The notes: generated by a model from the letters alone, not told the origin. A stretch of 19,466 bases of DNA from Deferribacterales bacterium (GCA_025997275.1 BNUJ01000018.1:1-19466), one strand, 5' to 3'; shown: positions 5,582 to 13,622, counted from the first letter of the stretch. A program made the numbers and translations.

Positions 5582-7762
5582 ATGGCTCTTAGTATATATA
5601 CCAATGTGTATGCCAATATCGCCCAAGGCGGTATCAACAAGGTCAGCAATTCGCTTGACAAGTCAATTCAGAGGCTAGCTACAGGTCTCCGTATAAACAG
5701 TGCGGCAGATGATGCTGCGGGGCTGTCAATGGCAGACAGGTTGCGCGCTGCTGTTAAGAGCTACGAACAGGCGTCTCGCAATGCACAGAGTGCTTCATCA
5801 ATGTTAAACACGGCTGATACCGCTATGGATGCTATAAGTGGCATATTAACGCACATGCGTGAGCTTGCTGTGCAGGCGGCAGGGGGCACGGCTAACGATA
5901 GAGCCACTATACAGGAAGAGATGATTACCTTGCGCCAAGAGATAAACAATATTGCTAATGCGGCGGAATTCAACGGCAAAAAGCTGCTAAATGGCGATAT
6001 GGCGGGGGTATGGTCGGCAACGTCGGCTGATGTTGAGGCGATAATGCGCTCATCGGCTGCAACGGGTAGCTATAAGCTGACATATTCAGTTGACCCTGGC
6101 AAGAACGAGATTTATTCAACTGCGCTAATGGTCACTCACGAAGATATGGCGCGTGTAGTCTATAATAATAGCACGGCAAGCAACATTGCATTCACTGGCG
6201 AACTAGCTATGTGGGAAGGCGGGAATATTAACTTTGCTGGTGGCGGTAGTACCACAAGTTTGATTAGCACTAACACAGCCATTACAGCAGCTGGCTCAAT
6301 GCTTCAGGGCATGTATTTTCGTGACGCGGGTGGCGCGGGTGGCACCTATGTAGAATATACGTTTAATAGCAACGCATCAGCTAATGGCGATACAGTTGAT
6401 TTTACTGCTACGGTTCTCAACCCTGTCACTGGTGAGACGACTAATGTATCAGGCTCTTATCTATGGAGTGCCAGCTATACGTTCATAGTAAATGGGGAAA
6501 CTTTTATGCTGGATGGTGCTATTCCAACTGCGGGCAGGAGAATTACCGCTGGCGACCAGTATCTGTTCTATACGGAGCCGCTTATCGCTAATAATGCATC
6601 GTTCAGTGTTGGTGGTAATATATCGTTAGGCTTTAATCGCACTGGTGCAACTAGCCTAACGGGTGTAACGCTTGATAAAACTGGCTTTCATCACAGCACA
6701 ATATCATGGAATAATGCTGGTGCTAGCACTACAGCTGGTGAAATACTGACGGAGTTTGTAAGGGCGGGTAGCGTGGCGCGTTCTGATACTAAACTGAACA
6801 ATTTGAATCCATTTTACGCTACCAGCGGGGCATCTGCGCTGGGTGTTACGCGCAACCTTACGGTGTATGGCAATAACGCCAGTGCAACTCTTGCTATTGA
6901 GGGGGACGATACCATCGCTGACCTTATGACTAAGATACGCAGTGTCCTAGTGAACGACTTGTCTATGGGAGGCGGCGTTTCAAGCGGTGCGCTGGTGCGC
7001 TACGTATCAGCGGGGGGCACAGCAGGCGGGACGCAGGTTGGTTCGGGTGCGATAGTTATCCAGAGTGGCATTACGGGCAAGGATTCTATCATTACTTTCA
7101 CAGGCGATGATGACATTGTAGATGCGCTGGGCTTAATGACCATACAAAGGAACGTTGGCGACACGTTGAATGCGACAGTTACTACTGTTAGTGGTGTTCC
7201 GGCTAATGGCACGTATAGGTCGCACGATGGTATGGTGCGTAATATTATCCCCGGTGCTGATATATACGTGAATACGCATAGTGGAGCGACTGCAACTGCC
7301 AATGCCAACGGGGTGATAACCTTCACAACTAAGGGCAGTCAGGATGCATACATAAATGTCGTCAATAGGGCGATGCTCACGCAAGTGGGGATAGGAGCGG
7401 GTCAGACAATGGAAAGCTCTATCGGCAGGGTAGATGCCAGAGGGCTGGAATTGAACCACATAAACGTTGGTAGCACGGAGGGTGCTGCGCGTGCGATAGG
7501 GGCTATAGACGAGGCGATGAATAGGCTGGGTTCTATACGGGCGACTGTAGGGGCGCAGATGAGCGCGTTGGAGTATATACAGCGAAATATTAACTCTAGC
7601 AGACAGACAGCTGCGACAGCGGAGTCAAATATACGCGATTTAGATATAGCGGAGGAGTCGGCGCGGTTCTTACAGAACAAGACGATATTAGAATCAGCTA
7701 TGGCAATGCTGGCACAGGCAAACGCAATACCTCAGCTGGTGTTGGGGCTAATTGTAGCATAA
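5582..7762 (+). CDS. flagellin, large (726 aa)
   Basis: This is the filament subunit exported through the flagellar type III apparatus. The N-terminal D0/D1 region (residues 1-140) has the signature RLATGLRINSAADDAAGL, the helix ASRNAQSASSMLNTADTAMDAI and EFNGKKLLNG. The C-terminal D1/D0 region (about 615-726) has GSTEGAARAIGAIDEAM, then ESNIRDLDIAEESARFLQNK and a hydrophobic D0 helix ending in LVLGLIVA. The middle (about 150-610) is a large variable region rich in Gly, Thr, Ala and Asn, with two flagellin hook IN-like patches (about 431-460 and 488-519). Common flagellins are about 280-500 aa, so the surface domain is big. Only one Shine-Dalgarno-like G-run precedes the ATG, and it is hidden in a hairpin. 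The promoter is uncertain: sigma-54-like at 5490 or the distant one at 5101. Confidence 0.95.
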   Translation: MALSIYTNVYANIAQGGINKVSNSLDKSIQRLATGLRINSAADDAAGLSMADRLRAAVKSYEQASRNAQSASSMLNTADTAMDAISGILTHMRELAVQAAGGTANDRATIQEEMITLRQEINNIANAAEFNGKKLLNGDMAGVWSATSADVEAIMRSSAATGSYKLTYSVDPGKNEIYSTALMVTHEDMARVVYNNSTASNIAFTGELAMWEGGNINFAGGGSTTSLISTNTAITAAGSMLQGMYFRDAGGAGGTYVEYTFNSNASANGDTVDFTATVLNPVTGETTNVSGSYLWSASYTFIVNGETFMLDGAIPTAGRRITAGDQYLFYTEPLIANNASFSVGGNISLGFNRTGATSLTGVTLDKTGFHHSTISWNNAGASTTAGEILTEFVRAGSVARSDTKLNNLNPFYATSGASALGVTRNLTVYGNNASATLAIEGDDTIADLMTKIRSVLVNDLSMGGGVSSGALVRYVSAGGTAGGTQVGSGAIVIQSGITGKDSIITFTGDDDIVDALGLMTIQRNVGDTLNATVTTVSGVPANGTYRSHDGMVRNIIPGADIYVNTHSGATATANANGVITFTTKGSQDAYINVVNRAMLTQVGIGAGQTMESSIGRVDARGLELNHINVGSTEGAARAIGAIDEAMNRLGSIRATVGAQMSALEYIQRNINSSRQTAATAESNIRDLDIAEESARFLQNKTILESAMAMLAQANAIPQLVLGLIVA

Positions 7763-7781
7763 AGAGCAATCCTCACCAAGA

Positions 7782-7843
7782 ATGACAACTGCTTGTCATC
7801 CCCCACGTATCTACATTTACAGCGTCTGCATTTACGGCGTCTG
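7782..7843 (+). repeat. hairpin and 15-bp tandem repeat between the two flagellin genes
   Basis: ATGACAA (7782-7788) and TTGTCAT (7793-7799) form a perfect 7-bp stem with a 4-base loop. Downstream, CATTTACAGCGTCTG (7814-7828) is followed at once by CATTTACGGCGTCTG (7829-7843), one mismatch in 15. No T-run follows the hairpin, so termination is unlikely. The block resembles a fragment of a dispersed intergenic repeat, but no second copy was noticed in this window. Confidence 0.6.
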
Positions 7844-7934
7844 TATGTGCAGAGAGGGTAAGGAGGGGCAACATCGTTGACGAATTAAAGTAGGGGGTGG
7901 CTGATATGATATGGGGAGATAAAAAGAGTAGTTT

Positions 7935-10184
7935 ATGATTAGCACTAATAGCTATGTTTCGTCTATGCTGGCTGGTGTGCAAGGGGCGCAGTCTCTTGCT
8001 AATAGTCCTGCTAGGACGACCCCTGCGGGGAGGCTTGTCAGTGCTTCTATGGCGCAGAAATTGGCAGGTCAGCTGACCGGCTACCCGCGCATAGCTGATA
8101 GATTGGCACTTTCAACCGATACATTCACCAAAGCATCTGATGATACAACAAGCCTTGCATCTCTGCTAGAGCGTATGCGCTCACTTGCTCAGCAGGCTAT
8201 CGGTGCCAGCGTGTCTAATAGGCTTGCATTGCAAGATGAGCTTAATAGCATTAAGAGCGAAATCAACAGTCTGGTGAACCAATCTGCCGCCAATACGCAA
8301 AAGTTGCTAAATGGCGAAATGTCAGGCTATGGGGCATCAACTGATAGGAATGTGTCAGCGGTGTTCAGGGGACAGCTAAATACGGGTGCATATAGGTTTG
8401 ACTATTCGCTGAACCCTGGTAGCAACGCAGTCTATGGCACTAATCCGTTCAGGATAAGAGCATCTGGGGCTACCACTACTAATACTTCAACATTGACACT
8501 GCCGCCATTCAGCTGGGGGAGATACCCCACGCCTGCTCGCCAAGATGCAGAAACCGCATGGAATGGAGCAACGGTTGAATTTTCAAATGCGGAGGCTTCC
8601 TACGGAGGTGCGCAAAGAATTCAGCTTGTTGATAGGCATGTGACTAATGCAGCGATACCCTCATTGTTTATGAGGTTTGACACTATGAATCCGGATGCGG
8701 GCTATGCAACACAGACCGCAATTGTGCCTCCCAACAGTTGCTATATTGAGTTTGAGTGGCTGAGTGACCATGCTGCGAATGATTCTAGTGCGATAAACTA
8801 TAGACTTCGTAGGTTAGATGCCGTTAATGGTGATAGAATCGAATTCACAAGTAGTGTAATGCCAACTAATCCTTTGACTAATCCGGAGACTACGATAGGT
8901 GGATTTCTTTCACTTATTCTTCCTCGGGATATAATGCAAACTACGTCAGGTGATAAATTTTTGTTCTATATGGAAGGAGATTTTTCTCTCTCTGACGAGG
9001 TGCTTGTTATAGATACCCCCACCACAACGGGCGACTACTCCTATTACAACGATGGTGTTGTAGAGTGGTATGAGACCAATATTCCCTCTCAGATGCGTAT
9101 AAAGCTGAATGCTGGCAACAATGCTGCAACAGGTGGCTCGGCATGGCTTGTGACGCTGGATGCCGCAGGATTCCACGAGAACGAGATTACGTGGACACCT
9201 GCTATGACACTCAATAACGTCTATGATGCTACACCCACAACGGGCACTTGGACTGCTGGCACGCCGACAACTCCTGCTCCTACTGGTGGTGCCATTGCCG
9301 CGAAGACTACCCAGCTGAAGGACATCTGGCAACTATACGATAGCGCAGGGAACTTCCTGCTCGCCACCCCGCAGACTATTGCCCTAAATGGCAACGGACG
9401 CTCCGCCAGCATTGAACTAAAAGGTGATGATACCATAGAATCTTTCGTCCAGAAACTGCGCAATGCAATAGCAAACCAGTTAAAGATGGCTAACGGCATA
9501 GGTGATAGTTTCCTAGCGCAGTATTTCTCATCAGCAGGCACATTCGGCGATGTCGGCATTGCCGCAGGCACTATAGGGCTGCAAGGAGCTATCGCTGGGG
9601 CAAACTCTCAGCTATCAATAGACGGCAATTCTAGCTTATTGTCATTGTTGGGGCTGAATACATTAAAGGGGTATAAGAGCAGTTCATTCCGTGCTGCCAA
9701 TATCATTGACGCTAGCACAGGAAAATTGCTTGGAGCACGCAATAGCTATGACGGCTATTTTAGGGACATTGCGCATAATGTTGATGTGTATATTGCACAA
9801 CCCGATAACTCTGTCAGGGCGACTGCTAAGGCGGGAGCTGGTTATAGTATTAACTATACATCAATGCTAGTTAATAAAGATGTATATATAAATGTTGTGG
9901 ATGGTTCTATGCGAAGCTCAGTTGGAGTGGGCTATCCCGCCCAGACGCGCAGTGCTATAGGCAGGCTTGATACGGCAGGGCTAGAGTTAAACGATATATC
10001 CGTAGGCAGTGCAGCACAAGCGAGGGTTGCTTATGCTCGGATTACTGATGCTATTGCTCGTGTGCGCAGTATGGGACGCAAGGCTAGCATGGGCAAGTCG
10101 TCAATGGACACGCTCAACGCCTTTAACAAAACAGCCGAAGAAGAAACGCAGCTATCAATAACTAGCTTATGGAAGTGGGGATAA
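7935..10184 (+). CDS. divergent flagellin-like protein lacking the C-terminal D0 helix
   Basis: This 749-aa paralogue of the upstream flagellin keeps its architecture. NTQKLLNGEMSG (about 120-131) matches EFNGKKLLNGDMAG, the hook IN-like centre (SIELKGDDTIESFVQKLRNA) matches, and residues 673-749 align without a gap to residues 611-687 of the first flagellin (for example GLELNDISVGS). It then stops exactly where the DLDIAEESARFLQNK helix should begin, so the last 39 residues are missing. The N-terminal RINSAADDAAGL signature is also absent, replaced by an unusual Pro/Arg-containing stretch. The 2250-base frame is unbroken, which argues for function. The ribosome binding site is weak (AAGAG near 7924). 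It may be an accessory, capping, sheath-like or regulatory protein rather than a polymerising filament subunit. Confidence 0.85.
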   Translation: MISTNSYVSSMLAGVQGAQSLANSPARTTPAGRLVSASMAQKLAGQLTGYPRIADRLALSTDTFTKASDDTTSLASLLERMRSLAQQAIGASVSNRLALQDELNSIKSEINSLVNQSAANTQKLLNGEMSGYGASTDRNVSAVFRGQLNTGAYRFDYSLNPGSNAVYGTNPFRIRASGATTTNTSTLTLPPFSWGRYPTPARQDAETAWNGATVEFSNAEASYGGAQRIQLVDRHVTNAAIPSLFMRFDTMNPDAGYATQTAIVPPNSCYIEFEWLSDHAANDSSAINYRLRRLDAVNGDRIEFTSSVMPTNPLTNPETTIGGFLSLILPRDIMQTTSGDKFLFYMEGDFSLSDEVLVIDTPTTTGDYSYYNDGVVEWYETNIPSQMRIKLNAGNNAATGGSAWLVTLDAAGFHENEITWTPAMTLNNVYDATPTTGTWTAGTPTTPAPTGGAIAAKTTQLKDIWQLYDSAGNFLLATPQTIALNGNGRSASIELKGDDTIESFVQKLRNAIANQLKMANGIGDSFLAQYFSSAGTFGDVGIAAGTIGLQGAIAGANSQLSIDGNSSLLSLLGLNTLKGYKSSSFRAANIIDASTGKLLGARNSYDGYFRDIAHNVDVYIAQPDNSVRATAKAGAGYSINYTSMLVNKDVYINVVDGSMRSSVGVGYPAQTRSAIGRLDTAGLELNDISVGSAAQARVAYARITDAIARVRSMGRKASMGKSSMDTLNAFNKTAEEETQLSITSLWKWG

Positions 10185-10216
10185 TTTCTCACCTGTATCT
10201 ATGTTATTTTCCATTC

Positions 10217-10245
10217 TTGATATTATTGCCTAATGGTGCTATCAT
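10217..10245 (+). promoter_or_regulatory. sigma-70 promoter of the riboflavin operon
   Basis: TTGATA (10217-10222), 17 bases, TATCAT (10240-10245) preceded by TGC (extended -10). Transcription would start near 10252, leaving about 70 bases to the ribE start. That is too short for an FMN riboswitch, and I see no such motif. Confidence 0.65.
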
Positions 10246-10292
10246 CTATTTATGTCTAATATACATCATATAAATGAGATAAGGGGCAGAAA

Positions 10293-10340
10293 ATGCCTTG
10301 TTGCTACTGCAGGAGTTTATTATCTTTACTGGAATCGTAG
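10293..10340 (+). CDS. possible 15-codon leader ORF overlapping the ribE start
   Basis: The ATG at 10293 has AAGGGG (10281-10286) at six bases and encodes MPCCYCRSLLSLLES, then TAG at 10338-10340. It runs in the -1 frame across the ribE start. If translated, ribosomes would reach the ribE initiation region and could promote re-initiation there. The Cys-rich sequence may be chance; evidence is limited to the good ribosome binding site and the unusual ribE start. Confidence 0.25.
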   Translation: MPCCYCRSLLSLLES

Positions 10341-10975
10341 AAGCTATCGGCAATGTTAGGAGCGTCCGTGCAGGTTCAGGCGTGGCGCAGATTGTTATTG
10401 CCTATCCAACAGGAGCACTAGATGATATAAAGGTGGGCGATTCTATTGCCGTGCAGGGGATATGTCTGACAGCAACGAGCATTACAGCTGATAGCTTTAC
10501 CGCCGATGTATCAAAGGAAACATTGGAACATTCCTCTATAAAATATCTTTCAGCGGGCAAAAAAGTCAATTTAGAGCGGGCGATGATGTTATCGTCTAGG
10601 CTAGGCGGGCATATAGTGCAGGGACACGTAGACGGCGTAGGGAAGCTGAAACGTGTAACAAAAGAGGCAAACAGCTACCTAATGACGTTCTCTGCCCCTG
10701 CGGAGCTTATGCGCTATATAGTTTATAAAGGTTCAATAGCGGTGAGCGGAGTGAGCCTCACTGTGGCAAAAACGGCAAAAGATTTTTTCTCTGTAGCTGT
10801 AATCCCGCATACCTACGAGCAAACGACCTTGTCAACCTTAAAGGCAGGAGATATGGTCAACATAGAGACAGACGTGCTAGCCCGCTATATAGAAAAGCTG
10901 TTGAAAGATGGGCAGCAAGAGATTAAATTGATTGGGCTTATCAGTGAAATGCAAAAGGGTGCTTTATATGAGTAA
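10322..10975 (+). CDS. ribE: riboflavin synthase alpha subunit
   Basis: Riboflavin synthase converts two 6,7-dimethyl-8-ribityllumazine molecules to riboflavin and a pyrimidine. The two lumazine-binding barrels are clear: the first has (M)FTGIVEAIG and DSIAVQGICLT, the second GHIVQGHVDGVG and VSGVSLTV. The family begins MFTGIVE, and that Met coincides with ATC at 10322, placed six bases after a good AGGAG (10311-10315). ATT at 10319 is the other nearby candidate. A TTG at 10298 would add eight non-conserved residues and has a poorly spaced ribosome binding site. I therefore place the start at the rare codon ATC, giving 217 aa, or suppose a sequence error for ATG. The stop overlaps ribBA by 8 bases. 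The gene is also named ribC in some genomes. Confidence 0.93.
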   Translation: MFTGIVEAIGNVRSVRAGSGVAQIVIAYPTGALDDIKVGDSIAVQGICLTATSITADSFTADVSKETLEHSSIKYLSAGKKVNLERAMMLSSRLGGHIVQGHVDGVGKLKRVTKEANSYLMTFSAPAELMRYIVYKGSIAVSGVSLTVAKTAKDFFSVAVIPHTYEQTTLSTLKAGDMVNIETDVLARYIEKLLKDGQQEIKLIGLISEMQKGALYE

Positions 10976-12188
10976 AAACGTACGCGCTAGTGTGGAAGAG
11001 GCTTTAGATGAGATTCGCTCTGGGCGAATGGTAATCCTTGTAGATGATGAAGACCGCGAGAATGAGGGCGACCTTACGATGGCGGCACAATTTGCGACCC
11101 CAGAGGCTATCAACTTTATGGCGACTTATGGCAGAGGGTTGATTTGTCTGCCTCTTACCTCTAAAAGGTGTGATGAGTTGGAGCTTGTGCTGATGAGCGG
11201 GCAAGATGAGAACAAGAGTCGTTTCGGCACTGCATTCACGCTGTCTATAGAGGCTAAAGAGGGTATCAGCACGGGCATTTCAGCGGCAGATAGAGCGCAC
11301 ACAATCCGCATTGCCGCTGATGAAAAATATACCAAAGACGACCTAGTTGTTCCTGGTCATATATTCCCGCTGAGGGCGCGGGACGGTGGCGTATTTGTGC
11401 GGACGGGGCAGACTGAAGGTTCAGTTGATTTAGCAAAACTTGCAGGATTGAACCCATCTGCTGTTATCTGTGAGATTATGAACGAAGATGGCACTATGGC
11501 GCGTATGCCGCAGTTAGAGGTGTTCGCCGAAAAACATAATCTGAAAATAGTAACCATAGCTGACTTGATAGCCTATCGGCTAGTGAACGATAGCCCTGTG
11601 GAGAAGCTGGCGAGTGCGCTCCTGCCGACAGACTTTGGCAACTTTAACATTATGGGTTTTAAGAATAGCATTGATGGGCAAGAGGCTGTGGTGCTTGCTA
11701 TGGGCGATTTAACCACCAGCGAATCTGCGCTTGTCCGTGTTCATTCATCGTGCCTTACTGGTGACGTGTTTGCATCTAAACGTTGTGATTGCGGTGCTCA
11801 GCTCCATGCGGCAATGGCTGCTATCAGCAAGGCGGGGCGGGGTGTTATTGTCTATATGTTCCAAGAGGGGCGTGGCATAGGCATTATTAACAAAATAAAG
11901 GCTTATAGCCTACAAGACGATGGCTATGATACGGTTGAGGCTAACCAGAAACTAGGTTTTAAGGCTGATTTGCGCGAATACGGCTTTGGGGCACAGGTAA
12001 TCGCTAAGTTAGGGATAAAAAAAATGCGTTTAATGACGAATAACCCTGTTAAGATAAAGGGGTTAGCGGGCTATGGACTAGAGGTAGTGGAGCGAGTTCC
12101 TGTAATAGTGGACTACTCAGACGAATCGCAAGACTATATGCGGACTAAACAGGAGAAACTAGGTCATCTGCTGGGGCTTGTCAAGTGA
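10968..12188 (+). CDS. ribBA: bifunctional 3,4-dihydroxy-2-butanone-4-phosphate synthase / GTP cyclohydrolase II
   Basis: This fusion makes both entry compounds of riboflavin synthesis. The DHBP synthase part (about residues 1-200) has the acidic loop DDEDRENEGDL (26-36), the TGISAADRA segment and PGHIFPLRARDGGVFVRTGQTE. The GTP cyclohydrolase II part (about 205-400) has the zinc cysteines Cys262, Cys273 and Cys275 (SSCLTGD...KRCDCG), QEGRGIG and DTVEANQKLGF. ATG 10968 is chosen because family members start about 20 residues before DDEDRENEGD. It has AAAGGG at seven bases and overlaps the ribE stop (ATGAGTAA), suggesting translational coupling. Upstream in-frame codons would add residues of no family likeness. 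The total of 406 aa is usual. Confidence 0.97.
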   Translation: MSKNVRASVEEALDEIRSGRMVILVDDEDRENEGDLTMAAQFATPEAINFMATYGRGLICLPLTSKRCDELELVLMSGQDENKSRFGTAFTLSIEAKEGISTGISAADRAHTIRIAADEKYTKDDLVVPGHIFPLRARDGGVFVRTGQTEGSVDLAKLAGLNPSAVICEIMNEDGTMARMPQLEVFAEKHNLKIVTIADLIAYRLVNDSPVEKLASALLPTDFGNFNIMGFKNSIDGQEAVVLAMGDLTTSESALVRVHSSCLTGDVFASKRCDCGAQLHAAMAAISKAGRGVIVYMFQEGRGIGIINKIKAYSLQDDGYDTVEANQKLGFKADLREYGFGAQVIAKLGIKKMRLMTNNPVKIKGLAGYGLEVVERVPVIVDYSDESQDYMRTKQEKLGHLLGLVK

Positions 12189-12207
12189 GTATAAATTAGT
12201 GTATGCT
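12178..12207 (+). promoter_or_regulatory. possible internal promoter before ribH
   Basis: TTGTCA (12178-12183) at the end of ribBA and TATGCT (12202-12207) are 18 bases apart, in the only real gap inside the rib cluster (37 bases). It could give ribH-nusB their own transcript. Confidence 0.35.
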
Positions 12208-12225
12208 ATGTTGTAGAGGTGAGTT

Positions 12226-12696
12226 ATGGCTTATAAATTAGTTGAGGGCGGGCTTGTTAATGCTAGCGGGCGTGTAGCTATAGTGGCATCCCGTTTTAAC
12301 AACTTTATCACAGAGAGCCTGATTGCAGGTGCTGTTGATACACTCGTGCGGCACGGGGTAGCGGATAGCGATATTGTGGTATATAAGGTGCCCGGCGCAT
12401 TTGAAGTGCCGCTAGTGTGCCAAAAGGTTGCTGAGACTAACAAGTTTGCCGCTGTGCTTGCGTTAGGTGCGGTTATACGCGGTGCTACGCCACATTTTGA
12501 CTATGTGGCAAGCGAGGTCAGCAAAGGCGTTGCGAATGTATCGCTCAAAACTGGTGTGCCTGTTATCTTTGGTGTGCTTACGACCGATACTATTGAGCAA
12601 GCTGTTGAACGTGCGGGAACTAAGGCGGGTAATAAAGGCGCAGATGCTGCTATGGTAGCTCTGGAGATGCTCAACCTGTTAAAGGAAATACAATAG
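12226..12696 (+). CDS. ribH: 6,7-dimethyl-8-ribityllumazine synthase
   Basis: Lumazine synthase condenses 5-amino-6-ribitylaminouracil with 3,4-dihydroxy-2-butanone 4-phosphate and usually forms pentamers or icosahedral 60-mers. The 156-aa protein shows SRFNNFI, VPGAFEVP, the active-site segment GAVIRGATPHFDYVASEVSKG with the catalytic His, and FGVLTTDTIEQAVERAGTKAGNKG. GAGG lies at the expected distance before the ATG. It is followed after 4 bases by nusB, a common bacterial arrangement. With ribE and ribBA it supplies every step except those of RibD and the phosphatase, which are not here. Confidence 0.97.
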   Translation: MAYKLVEGGLVNASGRVAIVASRFNNFITESLIAGAVDTLVRHGVADSDIVVYKVPGAFEVPLVCQKVAETNKFAAVLALGAVIRGATPHFDYVASEVSKGVANVSLKTGVPVIFGVLTTDTIEQAVERAGTKAGNKGADAAMVALEMLNLLKEIQ

Positions 12697-12700
12697 CCTG

Positions 12701-13144
12701 ATGAGCAAACGGACACGAGCGCGTGAATGTGCTATACAGATGATGTATCAGGCAAATATATTAGATGCTGACACGGCTGGTGTAGCGGGGCTATTGTGGC
12801 GAAGTATGGAGCGTCCTTCCGATGACGTGGCTGTCTTTGCCGAGCGGCTATTTGCGGGTGCTTATGCGCGCAAGGATGAGCACGATAGTATGATAAAGTC
12901 ATTTCTGAAAGACACGTGGACGTTTGATAGGCTTGATGAGCTTGATATATGTGTGTTGCGTTTAGCATTAGAGGAGTTGTTCTACTCTGACACGCCGAGC
13001 TATGCTGTTATAGACGAATATGTTACGCTTTCAAGCGATTTTATCGGCGAGAAACGTGCGGCGTTTGTGAACGGCTTGTTAGAGAATGTGAATACTACTT
13101 TTATAGGGGATAAGATGGGGGGTAAGGATGGCAAGAAAAGCTAG
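12701..13144 (+). CDS. nusB: transcription antitermination factor NusB
   Basis: NusB binds BoxA RNA with NusE (S10) in rRNA antitermination complexes. The 147-aa protein has the opening RTRARECAIQMMYQ and the C-terminal helices LRLALEELFYSDTPSYAVIDEYVTLS and GEKRAAFVNGLLENV, all characteristic. The sequence is somewhat divergent (PSYAVIDEYV where the family has PxxVAINEAVEL). Only AGGA about 15 bases upstream is visible as ribosome binding site, so translation is probably coupled to ribH, which ends 4 bases before. Its 3' end overlaps the next gene by 17 bases. Confidence 0.93.
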   Translation: MSKRTRARECAIQMMYQANILDADTAGVAGLLWRSMERPSDDVAVFAERLFAGAYARKDEHDSMIKSFLKDTWTFDRLDELDICVLRLALEELFYSDTPSYAVIDEYVTLSSDFIGEKRAAFVNGLLENVNTTFIGDKMGGKDGKKS

Positions 13145-13622
13145 AACTAAACCAGAAACGGTTGCACCCATAAATGACTTGCGGGCTGACGGGGAGCAAG
13201 ATGGCGTGCCAGTTGCCCAAGCTGTGGCTAGCGTTGTGTATCCGAGGGAAGCACCGAGTAGCTTTATGTATAACCCTGTGCTTATTGACTATAACTTTGC
13301 CGATAAGCGTCCGCGTGGTGGCAGTGCTTGCTTTGACTTCTTTGCTTGCGGCAGATTGTGTACATTGGTGAACGAGCTTGATGAATCTCTGCTTGTATAT
13401 GTATCAAAGGAGGAGATTGCGCCGACTCAAGGTTTTTTTCTAATGGATTTTGCACAGGTGAACGCAAATCCCAATATACTGATAGAGGCAATAAAGGGGC
13501 TGAAGTTGACTCATCTGTATGTAGAAGATTCTGCTAATCATTCATTGAAAGATGTATTAAAGACTCAAAAAAAGCTATTCGTGTCTTATGTGCAGTTTAA
13601 GCCAGCGACACGTCCAAGCTAG
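13128..13622 (+). CDS. hypothetical protein between nusB and recA
   Basis: I do not recognise this 164-aa protein. It overlaps nusB by 17 bases in another frame, with a G-rich ribosome binding site (GGGGGTAAGG, 13117-13126) just before the ATG. Residues 1-45 are polar and low in order (Lys/Arg, then Ala/Val). From about 58 to 158 it looks like a compact mixed alpha/beta domain: FDFFACGRLCTLVNEL, LVYVSKEEIAP, FFLMDFAQV, then ANPNILIEAIKGLKLTHLYVED and a Lys-rich end. No transmembrane segment or signal peptide is seen. It ends in TAG followed directly by TAA. The continuous frame and operon-like position support a real cytoplasmic protein. Confidence 0.75.
   Translation: MARKARTKPETVAPINDLRADGEQDGVPVAQAVASVVYPREAPSSFMYNPVLIDYNFADKRPRGGSACFDFFACGRLCTLVNELDESLLVYVSKEEIAPTQGFFLMDFAQVNANPNILIEAIKGLKLTHLYVEDSANHSLKDVLKTQKKLFVSYVQFKPATRPS

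Noticed and set aside
7773..7982. Minus-strand 69-aa ORF between the flagellins
   Set aside because: Its odd repeats (DAVNADAVNVD) come from the 15-bp tandem repeat, and it enters the second flagellin; no initiation signal.
10185..10297. Frameshifted remnant of the missing flagellin C-terminus
   Set aside because: No frame downstream of 10184 gives anything like the DLDIAEESARFLQNK helix, so a simple recent frameshift is not supported.
10246..10321. FMN riboswitch before ribE
   Set aside because: The leader is too short and lacks the conserved GGGGC / CCGAC-type elements.
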